Shown: positions 53,353 through 61,811, counted from the first letter of the stretch. The stretch: DNA of 64,000 nucleotides from Amycolatopsis anabasis (GCF_009765355.1 NZ_VTHK01000007.1:1-64000), one strand, 5' to 3'. The notes: generated by a model from the sequence alone, not told the origin. Numbers and translations: made by a program.

Positions 53353-54091
53353 CACAGCCTTCCAGCTTCTCGAACTCCCCGATGTCCACCACCCGGACCC
53401 GATAACCGAGGTCGTCCAGGAACCCCGCGGTGCGCGGAGCGGATGCGCTGATCAGGACCTCGTCCCCGCCGAGCGGAACCACGTGGCACCCGGCCTCCTC
53501 CTCGACCGGACGTGCCGCGGGGATCGCCCCCGGCTCGAACAGATCGGGCAGCGCGAGGAACGTGCCGTCCGGCAGCGCGGTCACCGCGGACTTCAGATGC
53601 AGGACCGCGCGCAGCCGGACCGGGATCACGCGGCGGCCCAGCGGTTCGAGCAGGGCGCGCAGTTGCCGGATGCCCGAGGCGTTGGTCCGCCCGCCGCGCC
53701 CGACGTACACCGCCGCACCGACCTGGAGCACGTCCCCGCCGTCGAGGCAGCCGGGCGGTTCGACGGCTGCGGTGCGCAGGCCGAGTTCGCGGGCGGCCCG
53801 TTCCGCGCCGGGCCGCTCGCCCCGGCGTTCCGGCGCGCCGGAACGGGTGAGGACCGCCAGATCGTCGCAGACGACCAGGGCGTCTTCGACGAACACCGAA
53901 TCCGGGCAGTCGTCGGCGGGTTCGACCTCGCGGACCTCCCAGCCGGCCGCCGCGAGGGCCGCTCGGTAGGCGTCGTGCTGGCTCAGCGCGAGTTCGACGT
54001 TCACCGGCACGCGGTCGAGATGGGTCACCAATCCCTCGGCGAGCCGCGAACTCGGCCGCCGGACCAGCGCGATCCGCTCACCGCCGCTCAC
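53315..54091 (-). CDS. Dimethylargininase/amidinotransferase-like hydrolase (DDAH-type)
   Basis: This 258-residue pentein-fold enzyme has SVFVEDALVVCDDLAVLTRS (catalytic acidic residue), GCLDGGDVLQVGAAVYVGRG, AVLHLKSAVTALPDGTF (His) and a C-terminal CVTCLSVLVP with the nucleophile Cys. Members hydrolyse N-dimethylarginine or arginine. The GTG at 54091 overlaps the NUDIX stop (GTGA), so translation is coupled. The upstream frame is open but unrelated. Confidence 0.85.
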   Translation of the reverse strand: MSGGERIALVRRPSSRLAEGLVTHLDRVPVNVELALSQHDAYRAALAAAGWEVREVEPADDCPDSVFVEDALVVCDDLAVLTRSGAPERRGERPGAERAARELGLRTAAVEPPGCLDGGDVLQVGAAVYVGRGGRTNASGIRQLRALLEPLGRRVIPVRLRAVLHLKSAVTALPDGTFLALPDLFEPGAIPAARPVEEEAGCHVVPLGGDEVLISASAPRTAGFLDDLGYRVRVVDIGEFEKLEGCVTCLSVLVPAPR

Positions 54092-54486
54092 CCCAGCCGC
54101 CCGGTGCGGTGCAGGTGGTCGAAGATGACCTGATCGACCGGGGACACGCGGTGGCGGTCGGCGTAGCTCAGCCAGGCGAGTTCCTCGATCTCGCTGCTGG
54201 CCGTCAGCGTCCCCTGGTAGTCGGCGGTGTAGCAGGTCATCCGCACCTCGACTCCGGTGGCGTGACCGTGCGCCTGGGCCTGGAAGACGCCGAAGGGGGT
54301 CGCGCTCGCGGGCTCGACGGAGACGGCGAGTTCCTCGCGGATTTCCCGGACCAGGGTCTGGACATCGGTTTCCCCGGGTTCGCGCTTGCCACCGGGGAGG
54401 TAGTACACGTCCTTGCCGCGTGATCGGGTGCCGAGGATCTTCCCGGCTTCGAGTCGGATCCACGCGATCTTGTCGATGGTCTCCAC
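54088..54486 (-). CDS. NUDIX hydrolase
   Basis: This 132-residue NUDIX protein carries the box GGKREPGETDVQTLVREIRE followed by EL, matching GX5EX7REUXEEXGU closely. The rest fits the MutT-like fold (YYLPGGK, FGVFQAQAHGHATGVEV). AAGGAG lies four bases before the GTG start at 54486. It probably hydrolyses a nucleoside-diphosphate derivative; co-translation with the DDAH-like gene is seen, but their joint role is unclear. Confidence 0.87.
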   Translation of the reverse strand: METIDKIAWIRLEAGKILGTRSRGKDVYYLPGGKREPGETDVQTLVREIREELAVSVEPASATPFGVFQAQAHGHATGVEVRMTCYTADYQGTLTASSEIEELAWLSYADRHRVSPVDQVIFDHLHRTGRLG

Positions 54487-54562
54487 GGATCTCCTTCCCG
54501 GCCTGTGGCGGAAGCCTACTTTCGCACCGCCATCACAGCGCGATCCGTAGACTTCGGAAGCG

Positions 54563-55636
54563 ATGCGAAGGTTTCGGTGGTGGGTGGCCGGGGGCGCTGT
54601 CCTCTTCGTGGTGGCGTTGCTGGCCGTGTTCGTGTTCTCCGGTCCGGAGACCCCGCCGCAGCGGCGGCACGGTCCACCGGGGACCGGTCCACTCACGATC
54701 GTCTCGCTCGGGGACAGCACGCTTTCCGGGGAGGGCGCGGGCGGGTACACCCCGGACACCGACGGGCTGAACGGCAACTGGTGCCACCGCTCCCCCAAGG
54801 CCACGGTGTTCGAAACCGACGTTCCCGGGATCGAGCAGAAGGTCAACCTCGCGTGCTCGGGCGCCCCCTCCGCGCAGATCGCGCTCGGTGACGTCAAGCA
54901 GTGGACCGAAACCTCGCAGGCGCAACGGCTCGCCGAGCTGACCCGCACGCATCGCGTGGCCGCGGTGGTGATCGCCATCGGGGCGAACGACGAACCGCAT
55001 TTCTCCGCCCGGATCGCCGACTGCGTGAAGGCCTGGTTCAGCTCCGGCGCCCCGCCGTGCAGCGAAAAACTGCGCCAGGACTGGAAACCCCAGGTCGACG
55101 CGATGGTGCCCAAGGTCGTCAACGCGCTCGGCGATGTGAAGAAGGTGCTCGCGAACGCCGGTTACCTGCCCGAGGACTACCAGCTCGTCCTGCAGTCCTA
55201 TGCGGCGCCGATCGGCCCGGGCGTCCCGGAGAACCTGCGCAATCTCAACGGCTGCCCGTTCCGGATCGAGGATCTGAACTGGGTCCGGCAGGAGGGCGTG
55301 CCGGTGCTGACCGACGGCCTGCGCACCGCGGCGACCCAGGCGGGCGCCCGGTTCCTGGACCTGTCCCGCGCCGGAAACGGCCACGAGGCGTGCACCGGCG
55401 GGGACAATCCCGCGTCCGAGTGGTTCAGCCGGTTGAGCCTGCAGCTGAGCGATCTGACCAAAATCGACCGGGCCAGCCACGCGACCCAGGAATCGTTCCA
55501 CCCCAACGCGAACGGGCACGCCCAGTTCGGCCGCTGCCTCACCGAGTTCCTCGGCACCACCGAACCGGCTTCGGCGTGCCTGGCCGGCGCGGATGGGAAC
55601 CTGCATCCCGCGGCGAGCATCCGGCCGCCCTCGTGA
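54563..55636 (+). CDS. Membrane-anchored SGNH/GDSL hydrolase
   Basis: This 357-residue protein has an N-terminal transmembrane or signal segment (WWVAGGAVLFVVALLAVFVF), then the SGNH blocks: TIVSLGDSTLSGEGAGGYTP (nucleophile Ser), VNLACSGAPSAQIALGD (Gly), VVIAIGANDEPHFSARIADC (Asn) and ESFHPNANGHAQFGRCLTEF (Asp/His DxxH-like). Several Cys pairs suggest an extracellular domain. It probably hydrolyses lipid or carbohydrate esters at the cell surface. Confidence 0.87.
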   Translation: MRRFRWWVAGGAVLFVVALLAVFVFSGPETPPQRRHGPPGTGPLTIVSLGDSTLSGEGAGGYTPDTDGLNGNWCHRSPKATVFETDVPGIEQKVNLACSGAPSAQIALGDVKQWTETSQAQRLAELTRTHRVAAVVIAIGANDEPHFSARIADCVKAWFSSGAPPCSEKLRQDWKPQVDAMVPKVVNALGDVKKVLANAGYLPEDYQLVLQSYAAPIGPGVPENLRNLNGCPFRIEDLNWVRQEGVPVLTDGLRTAATQAGARFLDLSRAGNGHEACTGGDNPASEWFSRLSLQLSDLTKIDRASHATQESFHPNANGHAQFGRCLTEFLGTTEPASACLAGADGNLHPAASIRPPS

Positions 55637-55639
55637 CGG

Positions 55640-56758
55640 TCAGGTCAGTGCCGGGACCGGCGGCAGCAGGTGGCCGAGCCCTTCCGCGCAGGCCCGCGCG
55701 ATCTCGGCCGAACGCGGCAGCATGACGCTCTCGTAGCCGCGGACAGCGGCGTCCACGCTGGGTTCGGCGACCAGGGCCTCGGCCAGTTCGGCGCCGTCGA
55801 CCAGGGCGAGGTTGGCGCCCACGCCGAGCGGTGGCATCAGATGGGCGGCGTCGCCGAGCAGGGTCACCCCGGGCACGTGGTCCCAGAGGTGCGGGACGGG
55901 CAGCGCGAACAGGGGCCGGTTGGCGAACTCGCCGTCGTTGTCCCGCAGGAAATCGAGCAGGCTCTCGGCCCAGCCGTCGTACCGCGGCAACAGGTGCGCG
56001 CGCACGGCCTCGGTGTCCGCGAGATCCAGACCGGCGAGTTCGTGCCAGTTCTCCGGGGCGCGGAGCGCGAGGTAGGCGCGGACGTGGCCGTTGCTGTTGC
56101 GCTGGGCGAACACGCCCTTGCCGTCGGCCTTCGCCAGCATGGTGCCCTGGCCGACCAGCCGCGCGAGGGCGGGATGGCGGGTGTCGGCGTCGTCGAAGCC
56201 GATGTCGACGAAGGTGACACCGGTGTACTCCGGGGTGGCGTCCGACAGGGCCGGGCGGACCCGCGACCAGGCGCCGTCGGCGCCGATGACCAGATCGAAG
56301 TCCTCGGCGGCGCCATCGTCGAAACGCAGGCGGGACGTGCCGTCGCCGAGCGGGGTGACTCCGGCGACCGCGCGGCCCCACTGGACGGTGCCCGCGGTGA
56401 GGGAGTCCAGGAGCAGGCCGCGCAGCTGGCCTCGATCGATCTCCGGCCGGTCGTCGTCCCCCTCCACTGGTAGCTCGTGGCGCAGGAGCGCGGCGGTGGC
56501 GTGGTCGAGCAGGCGCTGCTCCTGGCCTTCGGGACGGGCGAGGGCGCGGAACCGGTCGAGCAGGCCCGCCGTGCGCAGCGCGACCTGGCCGGTTTCGGTG
56601 TGCATGTCCAGCGTCCCGCCCTGGGTCCGGGCGTGGGGTGATTCTTCGCGTTCGAAGACGGTGACCGGGCGGCCGTGGAGCTGCAGGACGCGGGCGCAGA
56701 TCAGGCCGCCGAGGCCGGCGCCGACGATCGCGACGCGTGGGGATTTAGTGGAGTTCAT
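55640..56758 (-). CDS. FAD-dependent monooxygenase (TetX/PHBH-like)
   Basis: This 372-residue class A flavoprotein has VAIVGAGLGGLICARVLQLH, FDLVIGADGAWSRVRPALSD and VTLLGDAAHLMPPLGVGANL, the three FAD/NAD motifs. It lacks a thioredoxin-like tail and is the length of TetX-like and kynurenine-3-monooxygenase-like enzymes. I start it at the ATG 56758; a GTG two codons upstream is possible. It lies 65 bases downstream of a glycosyltransferase with a 12-bp perfect dyad in the gap, likely its operator. Confidence 0.85.
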   Translation of the reverse strand: MNSTKSPRVAIVGAGLGGLICARVLQLHGRPVTVFEREESPHARTQGGTLDMHTETGQVALRTAGLLDRFRALARPEGQEQRLLDHATAALLRHELPVEGDDDRPEIDRGQLRGLLLDSLTAGTVQWGRAVAGVTPLGDGTSRLRFDDGAAEDFDLVIGADGAWSRVRPALSDATPEYTGVTFVDIGFDDADTRHPALARLVGQGTMLAKADGKGVFAQRNSNGHVRAYLALRAPENWHELAGLDLADTEAVRAHLLPRYDGWAESLLDFLRDNDGEFANRPLFALPVPHLWDHVPGVTLLGDAAHLMPPLGVGANLALVDGAELAEALVAEPSVDAAVRGYESVMLPRSAEIARACAEGLGHLLPPVPALT

Positions 56759-56779
56759 GTCCACCAGAAAACCACAGTG

Positions 56780-56812
56780 GCTGTAAAAGTGCAATGACTT
56801 CACTTTTACAGC
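56780..56812. promoter_or_regulatory. 12-bp perfect dyad upstream of the FAD monooxygenase
   Basis: GCTGTAAAAGTG (56780-56791) and CACTTTTACAGC (56801-56812) are exact inverted arms with a 9-base spacer, 21 bases upstream of the monooxygenase ATG and 11 bases below the glycosyltransferase stop. No T-run follows on either strand, so an operator for an unseen (perhaps TetR) repressor is likelier than a terminator. Confidence 0.55.
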
Positions 56813-56822
56813 GACTAGCCGA

Positions 56823-58013
56823 TCACGCGAGGGACTCCAGATCGGTGGCGAAGGTGGTGAGGGCGGGACGGCCGAGGATGTCCCGCTGGAAGGCTCGGGC
56901 GGCCAGGCGGTGCGCGGGCTCGTCGAGCACCCGGTTGACCGCGGCGGCCAGGGAATCCGGGGTGAGACCGGCGGCGTCGACCTGAACACCCGCGCCCAGC
57001 TCGTCGATCCGGGCGGCGTTCTCGGGCTGCTCGGCGAACAGCGGCAGGGCGACCATTGGCACCCCGGCCGACAGCGACTCGCGGATTCCGCTGAAACCGG
57101 CGTGCGTGACGAACAGGTCGCACGCGCCGAGCAGCAGTCGCTGCTGCACGAACGGCGCGAGATGGACGTTGGCCGGGCGCGGGCCGGTCCACGAGGCCAC
57201 CGCCCGGTCACTGCCGAGCGCGACCACGGCACGCACGGGCAGCGAGCCCAGCGCCTCCACCGCGATGGTCATCAACTCCGATTCGGCGGCCAGCAGGGTG
57301 TGCACGTTCGACCCGAAACCGGCCAGCACGAACGGCGCGTCGGACGGCAGATTCGCGATGGCCGGGTCCAGCGGCTGGTCACCGGGTTCGTCCGGCGCGC
57401 GGTAGTAGCGGTGCCCCGGGGTGCGCAACGCGCCGGGATACCACCGCTCGGGCAGCAGACCCGCGACGAGCCGCCCGTACGCGTGGGTGAACGAGTCGAT
57501 CGCCGGCAAGCCGAAGTCGTCGCGCAGGACGTTCAGCCGCTCGGTCAGCTCGGGGATCAGCCGGACGATCAGCGGCGCGATGTCCACCACGGCCAGCGGC
57601 AGGCCGAGTACCTCCGCGGCCAGGTAGCCGCCGTACTCGTTGGTCTCGCGCACGATCACGTCGGGCCGCCAGTCCTTCGCGGCCTCGAGCAGGTTCGCCG
57701 CGAACCGCGCGGTCAGCGCGCCGTTGAACAGCGGCAGGGACAGCGGCCCGGTCAGCTCCGGCCGCCACTGCCGCAGCTTTTCCAGGGAGAACTCCGGCAC
57801 GGAGTCGGCCAACTGCTCGGGGCGGGTCTCCTCCGGCGCGAGCACATCCGGCAGCACCAGCACCGGAACCCCGTGCCGCTCGATCTCCGCCGCCATCGCC
57901 GCCCCGGTGGCGATGGCGGCCTCGTGCCCGGCGCGCCGCAGCGCCCGAGCCACCGGCACCACCGCGGGCACCAGGTGGGAGTGGATGGGCAGACCGGTCA
58001 ACAACACGCGCAT
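56823..58013 (-). CDS. GT1-family (UGT/MGT-like) glycosyltransferase
   Basis: This 396-residue enzyme starts MRVLLTGLPIHSHLVPAVVP, the N-terminal MGT motif, and has a C-terminal donor site AGFGSNVHTLLAAE, VHLAPFVQQRLLLGACDLFV, THAGFSGIRESLSAGVPMVA and PLFAEQPENAARI, as in macrolide and antibiotic glycosyltransferases. It transfers a nucleotide-bound sugar to a small acceptor, either for antibiotic tailoring or drug inactivation. The next gene codes an FAD monooxygenase; both may modify aromatic compounds. Confidence 0.88.
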   Translation of the reverse strand: MRVLLTGLPIHSHLVPAVVPVARALRRAGHEAAIATGAAMAAEIERHGVPVLVLPDVLAPEETRPEQLADSVPEFSLEKLRQWRPELTGPLSLPLFNGALTARFAANLLEAAKDWRPDVIVRETNEYGGYLAAEVLGLPLAVVDIAPLIVRLIPELTERLNVLRDDFGLPAIDSFTHAYGRLVAGLLPERWYPGALRTPGHRYYRAPDEPGDQPLDPAIANLPSDAPFVLAGFGSNVHTLLAAESELMTIAVEALGSLPVRAVVALGSDRAVASWTGPRPANVHLAPFVQQRLLLGACDLFVTHAGFSGIRESLSAGVPMVALPLFAEQPENAARIDELGAGVQVDAAGLTPDSLAAAVNRVLDEPAHRLAARAFQRDILGRPALTTFATDLESLA

Positions 58014-58055
58014 CGCGCGACCCCCGTCGATACCGTGAAAGAAAGGAATTCAGGC

Positions 58056-58086
58056 GATCCGGGTGTGCTTGTTCCCCACCCGGATC
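58056..58086. terminator. Hairpin downstream of the MazF-like gene
   Basis: GATCCGGGTG (58056-58065) and CACCCGGATC (58077-58086) form a perfect 10-bp stem with an 11-base loop, 10 bases below the MazF-like stop. On the minus strand the stem is followed by a pyrimidine-rich run, consistent with a terminator. Confidence 0.5.
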
Positions 58087-58096
58087 AAGGGCAAGG

Positions 58097-58396
58097 CTAG
58101 AGGTCCAGTGCGGCGCGCAGGGCGATGTCGACCTGCTCCTGCACGCCGTGGCTGATCTCGGCGACCCGGTCGTTGAGCCACGCGCGGTAGAGCCTGGTGA
58201 GGTTCAGGGTGGAGACCCAGTACCGGCCGTCGATCTGAACGCCGAGGATGTCCTGGGGATCCTCTTCGAGCAGCTCCGTGCCCAGCAGCCACGGGCGCTC
58301 GGAATCATTCACGCCGTCCGAGGACAGCAGCAATACGGTTCGTTCTCGGGTGGTGCGGGTGGGTGGTTGGTAGGTCCAGACTTCACCCCGCCTCAC
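58097..58396 (-). CDS. MazF/PemK-like toxin
   Basis: This 99-residue protein starts with the MazF strand MRRGEVWTYQPPTRTTRERT and has VLLLSSDGVNDSERPWLLGT then GRYWVSTLNLTRLYRAWLND. The basic/aromatic N-terminal strand of MazF endoribonucleases is present, but the usual S/T-rich catalytic region is partly altered, so activity is uncertain. Its GTG overlaps the antitoxin end by 14 bases. With the ribbon-helix-helix partner it forms a likely type II toxin-antitoxin pair. Confidence 0.72.
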   Translation of the reverse strand: MRRGEVWTYQPPTRTTRERTVLLLSSDGVNDSERPWLLGTELLEEDPQDILGVQIDGRYWVSTLNLTRLYRAWLNDRVAEISHGVQEQVDIALRAALDL

Positions 58397-58619
58397 GCAG
58401 GTCCTCCTCGGCCAAGGCGCGCTCGGCTTCGTCGGACTCCGCGGAGGCCTCGGCGTTCACGGCCGGGCGGGCGGGAACGTGGTACCCGGTGCGGACCGCT
58501 TCGCGCCGCGCCGCCTTGGACAACCACGAGGACACCGACACGCCGTGGGCCTTGGCGGCCCGTTCGGCGAACTCCAGCGCGGCGGCGTCCAGCGAGAGTG
58601 TGACCTTACGCGTTGCCAT
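58383..58619 (-). CDS. Ribbon-helix-helix antitoxin of the MazEF-like pair
   Basis: This 78-residue protein begins MATRKVTLSLDAAALEFAER, the beta-ribbon and first helix of an RHH DNA-binding fold, continues AAKAHGVSVSSWLSKAARRE and has an acidic, flexible C-terminus (ESDEAERALAEEDLRE) of the kind that neutralises MazF. It precedes and overlaps the toxin gene, the usual order, and probably autoregulates both. Confidence 0.72.
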   Translation of the reverse strand: MATRKVTLSLDAAALEFAERAAKAHGVSVSSWLSKAARREAVRTGYHVPARPAVNAEASAESDEAERALAEEDLREAG

Positions 58620-58636
58620 ACCGATTATCGTACTCC

Positions 58637-59092
58637 CTACAACGTGGGCGAACGGCCCTCGAACGGAGTGGACAGCACCACGGTCGTCCGCGTCGACACC
58701 TTCGCCGACTCCCGGATGCGGCGCAGCAGATCCTCCAGCCCCAGTGGCGAGGCGACCCGGACCAGCAGGATGTAGGACTCGTCCCCGGCCACCGAGTAGC
58801 ACGACTCGATCTCGGTGATGTGCTCCAGCCGCTGCGGGTAGTCGTCCGGGGCGCCGGGGTCGTTGGGCGTGAGCGAGATCAGCGCGGTCAGCGGCAGGCC
58901 GATCTGCTCGCCGTCCAGCCGCGCGGCGTACCCGCGGATCACGCCGCGCTGTTCCAGACGCCGGACCCGCTGGTGCACGGCCGATACCGAGAGGCCGACC
59001 TTCTCCGCGAGATCGGTGAAACTGCACCGGCCGTTGGCGGCCAGTTCGCGGGCGATCGCCTGATCGAGCGGTTCGAGCTGGGTCGGGTTCAC
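58637..59092 (-). CDS. Lrp/AsnC-family regulator
   Basis: This 151-residue protein has an AsnC HTH (LDQAIARELAANGRCSFTDL, then SVSAVHQRVRRLEQRGVIRG) and a C-terminal RAM ligand domain (LEHITEIESCYSVAGDESYI, ending LLVRVASPLGLEDLLRRIRE). Its GTG overlaps the stop of the M24 peptidase (GTGA). Lrp proteins sense amino acids, so linkage to a peptidase suggests regulation of peptide or proline use. Confidence 0.87.
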   Translation of the reverse strand: MNPTQLEPLDQAIARELAANGRCSFTDLAEKVGLSVSAVHQRVRRLEQRGVIRGYAARLDGEQIGLPLTALISLTPNDPGAPDDYPQRLEHITEIESCYSVAGDESYILLVRVASPLGLEDLLRRIRESAKVSTRTTVVLSTPFEGRSPTL

Positions 59093-60231
59093 GAAGCCAG
59101 CACAATGAGCTCGTGCGGGCGGGTGTTCAGCGCCTCGCCGCCGTCCGCGGTCACCACCACGATGTCCTCGATCCGCGCGCCCCACCGGCCCGGCTGGTAG
59201 ATGCCCGGCTCCACGCTGAAGGCCATCCCCGGCTCGAGCGGCAGCTCGTTCCCGCCGATGATGTACGGCTCCTCGTGCACGTCCAGGCCGATGCCGTGGC
59301 CGGTGCGGTGGATGAAGTACTCGCCGAATCCGGCTTCGGCGATGATGTCGCGCGCCGCCGCGTCGATCTGCGCGGCGGTGGCGCCGGGGCGCACCGCCTC
59401 GACCGCCGCGCGCTGGGCGCGCTGCAGCACCGCGTAGGTCTCCAGCACGTCCGGGTCGCGGGGCTCGCCGACCGCGTAGGTGCGGGTGGAGTCGGAGTTG
59501 TAGCCCTCGGGTATCGGCCCGCCGATGTCCACCACCACGATGTCCCCGGCCTCGATCACCCGGTCGGAGACGTCGTGGTGCGGGCTCGCGCCGTTCGGCC
59601 CGGAACCGACGATGACGAAGTCCGCGTGGGTGTGCCCCTCTTCGACGATCGCCGCGGTGATGTCCGCGCCGACCTCGGCCTCGGTGCGGCCGGGCTTGAG
59701 CCACTCGCCGACCCGGGCGTGCACCCGGTCGATCGCCGCGCCCGCCTTGCGCAGGGCCTCGATCTCGGCGGCGTCCTTGCGCATGCGCAGCTCGCGCACC
59801 ACCGGACCGGCCAGGGTCTGCTCGGCGCCGGTCAGCGCGTCGCGCAGGGCCAGCACGTGCAGCGCCGGGGTGAAGTCGCTGACCGCGACCCGGCCCGGTT
59901 TGCCCAGGCGGTTCGCGACGAGCCGGTACGGGTCCTCACCGTCGACCCAGGTGAGCACCTCGACGCCGAGTTCGCCGGTCGGCACGTCGGAGTATCCGGG
60001 GGCCTCCAGCTTCGGCACGACGAGCGCGGGCGTCCCGTCGGCCGGAACGACCAGGGTGGTGAGCCGCTCGAACGAGCCGCCCGCCTGACCGATCAGGTAG
60101 CGCAGATCCGAGCCCGGCGCGATGAGCAGCGCGTCGGCTCCGGCGTCGGCGGCCGCCTTGCGGGCGCGGTCGAGGCGGGCGCGCAGGCTGGCGGCGTCCG
60201 GGGCTGGCGTGTGCAGGGAGCGGCGAGACAT
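59089..60231 (-). CDS. M24-family Xaa-Pro aminopeptidase
   Basis: This 380-residue pita-bread-fold peptidase has an N-terminal creatinase-like domain (about 1-150) and the catalytic metal set in IVVVDIGGPIPEGYNSDSTR, GHGIGLDVHEEPYIIGG and MAFSVEPGIYQPGRWGARIE (His, Asp and Glu ligands). It removes N-terminal residues before Pro from peptides. The stop overlaps the Lrp start; the two form an operon. Confidence 0.9.
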   Translation of the reverse strand: MSRRSLHTPAPDAASLRARLDRARKAAADAGADALLIAPGSDLRYLIGQAGGSFERLTTLVVPADGTPALVVPKLEAPGYSDVPTGELGVEVLTWVDGEDPYRLVANRLGKPGRVAVSDFTPALHVLALRDALTGAEQTLAGPVVRELRMRKDAAEIEALRKAGAAIDRVHARVGEWLKPGRTEAEVGADITAAIVEEGHTHADFVIVGSGPNGASPHHDVSDRVIEAGDIVVVDIGGPIPEGYNSDSTRTYAVGEPRDPDVLETYAVLQRAQRAAVEAVRPGATAAQIDAAARDIIAEAGFGEYFIHRTGHGIGLDVHEEPYIIGGNELPLEPGMAFSVEPGIYQPGRWGARIEDIVVVTADGGEALNTRPHELIVLAS

Positions 60232-60280
60232 GGTCCGAGCGTAGCGCGTCGAGCTGACGCCACACCGGGAACACCTGGGG

Positions 60281-60314
60281 GCTCGGCGCGGTCACCGGGA
60301 CGACCGCGCCGAGC
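60281..60314. terminator. Terminator hairpin between RidA and M24 genes
   Basis: GCTCGGCGCGGTC (60281-60293) pairs perfectly with GACCGCGCCGAGC (60302-60314) around an 8-base loop. It lies 17 bases below the RidA stop and upstream of the M24 start, so it should end the RidA transcript. Confidence 0.65.
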
Positions 60315-60330
60315 ACCGGCACGACTCCGG

Positions 60331-60726
60331 TCAGGACCGCACGGCCACCGCGTCGACCTCGAAGAGCATGTCGGGGAAGGCCAGCGCGGCCACCCCGATG
60401 AGCGTCTGCGCGGGTGGCCGGTCTCCCCAGTGCTCGCGGATCAGCCCGACCAGGACTTCGAGCTTGCCGGGATCGTGGTCGACGAGGTAGGTCCCCAGCC
60501 GCACCACGTCGGCGAATCCCAGGCCGACCGTCTCGAGGGCGACGCCGAGATTCTCGAAGGCCCGCTTCGCCTGCGCGGCGAAGTCCGGCGAGACGACCCC
60601 GCCGGTGGCGTCGGAGCCGTACTGCCCGGCGATGTGGACGATCTCGCCGGGCGCGCTCACCGCGTGGCTGTAGCCGAACGAGGTGGGGTCGTGCAGCCCC
60701 GGCGGATTGGTGATGACAACGGACAC
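60331..60726 (-). CDS. RidA/YjgF-family protein
   Basis: This 131-residue RidA homologue has GEIVHIAGQYGSDATGGVV, FAAQAKRAFENLGVALETVG and a C-terminal PAQTLIGVAALAFPDMLFEV, which ends the family fold. GAAGGAG precedes the GTG at 60726; the longer frame to 60750 overlaps a possible operator and is less likely. It probably hydrolyses reactive enamine or imine intermediates. It is separate from the RidA of the NHLP operon. Confidence 0.85.
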   Translation of the reverse strand: MSVVITNPPGLHDPTSFGYSHAVSAPGEIVHIAGQYGSDATGGVVSPDFAAQAKRAFENLGVALETVGLGFADVVRLGTYLVDHDPGKLEVLVGLIREHWGDRPPAQTLIGVAALAFPDMLFEVDAVAVRS

Positions 60727-60745
60727 AAGGACTCCTTCGATCAGA

Positions 60746-60776
60746 TTCAATCTGGACGTTATGTGTCTAGATTGAA
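60746..60776. promoter_or_regulatory. Dyad upstream of the RidA gene
   Basis: TTCAATCT (60746-60753) and AGATTGAA (60769-60776) are exact 8-bp inverted arms with 15-base spacing, in the divergent region between RidA and the DUF1801 gene. It may be an operator for an unlinked repressor. Confidence 0.45.
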
Positions 60777-60832
60777 CGGGTCAAGAGGATTCCGGTCACA
60801 GCCGGAGGCCGAACCCGGCTACCATCTGCCCC

Positions 60833-61306
60833 ATGTTCAAAGTGGAAGCGTCGTCCCTGGAAGAGTATTTCTCTTACGACCCGGCGCGTGAACAAGATCT
60901 GCGTTCGATCGACAAGGTCATCCGCAAGGCGGCGCCGAAACTCAAACGGCATTTCTTCACCGGCACCGGCGACGGCAAACCCGGTATGTCGATCAAGATG
61001 ATCGGCTACGGGACATTCCAGTACACGGTCAAGGCCAGCCAGGAACCGATCGACTGGCCCGTTATCGCGCTGGCGCTGCAGAAGAACTACCTCAGCCTCT
61101 ACGTCTCCGCGCTCGAATCCGGAGACTACCTGGTCAACCAGTACGCCGACCGGCTCGGGAAGACCAGCGTGGGCCAGAACTGCGCCCGGTTCAAGAAGGC
61201 CGCCGATCTGAATACCGACGCCCTGGCCGAAATGGTCAGCCGGATCGAAACGGGTCTGGAAACCGGCGAGCTGGAGCTCAGCTACGGGCGGGTCAAGAAG
61301 AACTGA
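60833..61306 (+). CDS. DUF1801-family protein
   Basis: This 157-residue protein has EEYFSYDPAREQDLRSIDKV then IRKAAPKLKRHFFTGTGDG and the strand GMSIKMIGYGTFQYTVKASQ, typical of DUF1801 (YdhG-like). The biochemical role of the family is not established. Start ATG 60833. Its 3' end overlaps the convergent flavin-reductase gene by 14 bases. Confidence 0.8.
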   Translation: MFKVEASSLEEYFSYDPAREQDLRSIDKVIRKAAPKLKRHFFTGTGDGKPGMSIKMIGYGTFQYTVKASQEPIDWPVIALALQKNYLSLYVSALESGDYLVNQYADRLGKTSVGQNCARFKKAADLNTDALAEMVSRIETGLETGELELSYGRVKKN

Positions 61307-61811
61307 CCGGGCGATCGCCCACCGCGGACTGCCCGACCCGCTGGAAGGCGCCCCGGAAGAACGTCAGCCCGGAGGGACCCGGCCCCCGGGTCGCGCTCAG
61401 CACGCCGCCCAGGAAGATCGAATGGTCGCCGCCGTCGTAGGCCTCGATGACCTCGCATTCCAGCCAGGCCAGCGCGCCGTTCAGCAGGGGCGCGCCGGTG
61501 CACGGTCCCGGCGTCCAGGAGACCGAGTCGAACTGGGCCATCCCGTTCGCCCTGCGCTTGTCGGAGAAGTACCGCGCCAGGTGTTCCTGTTCGCCGCTCA
61601 GGATGGAGACCGCGAAACACCGGGTGCTGCCGATCGCCGCGTGCATCCGCGCGGTTCGCCCCACGCAGCACATCACCAGTGGCGGATCGAGTGACACCGA
61701 GGTGAAGGCATTCGCGGTCATTCCGTGAGCCCGGGTTCCGGCGACGGTCAGCACGGTGACCCCGGTCGCGAGTTGCGCCATCACCTCGCGGAAATGACCG
61801 TTGTTGTCCAC
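61293..61811 (-). CDS. Flavin reductase-like domain protein (HpaC/RutF-type)
   Basis: This 172-residue protein has the flavin-reductase pattern FREVMAQLATGVTVLTVAGT, GMTANAFTSVSLDPPLVMCC and the FMN-contact GSTRCFAVSILSGEQEHLA, ending WLECEVIEAYDGGDHSIFLG. Such enzymes supply reduced flavin to two-component monooxygenases or act alone. GGGAG precedes the GTG at 61811. No flavin-dependent monooxygenase component is adjacent. Confidence 0.88.
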   Translation of the reverse strand: MDNNGHFREVMAQLATGVTVLTVAGTRAHGMTANAFTSVSLDPPLVMCCVGRTARMHAAIGSTRCFAVSILSGEQEHLARYFSDKRRANGMAQFDSVSWTPGPCTGAPLLNGALAWLECEVIEAYDGGDHSIFLGGVLSATRGPGPSGLTFFRGAFQRVGQSAVGDRPVSSS

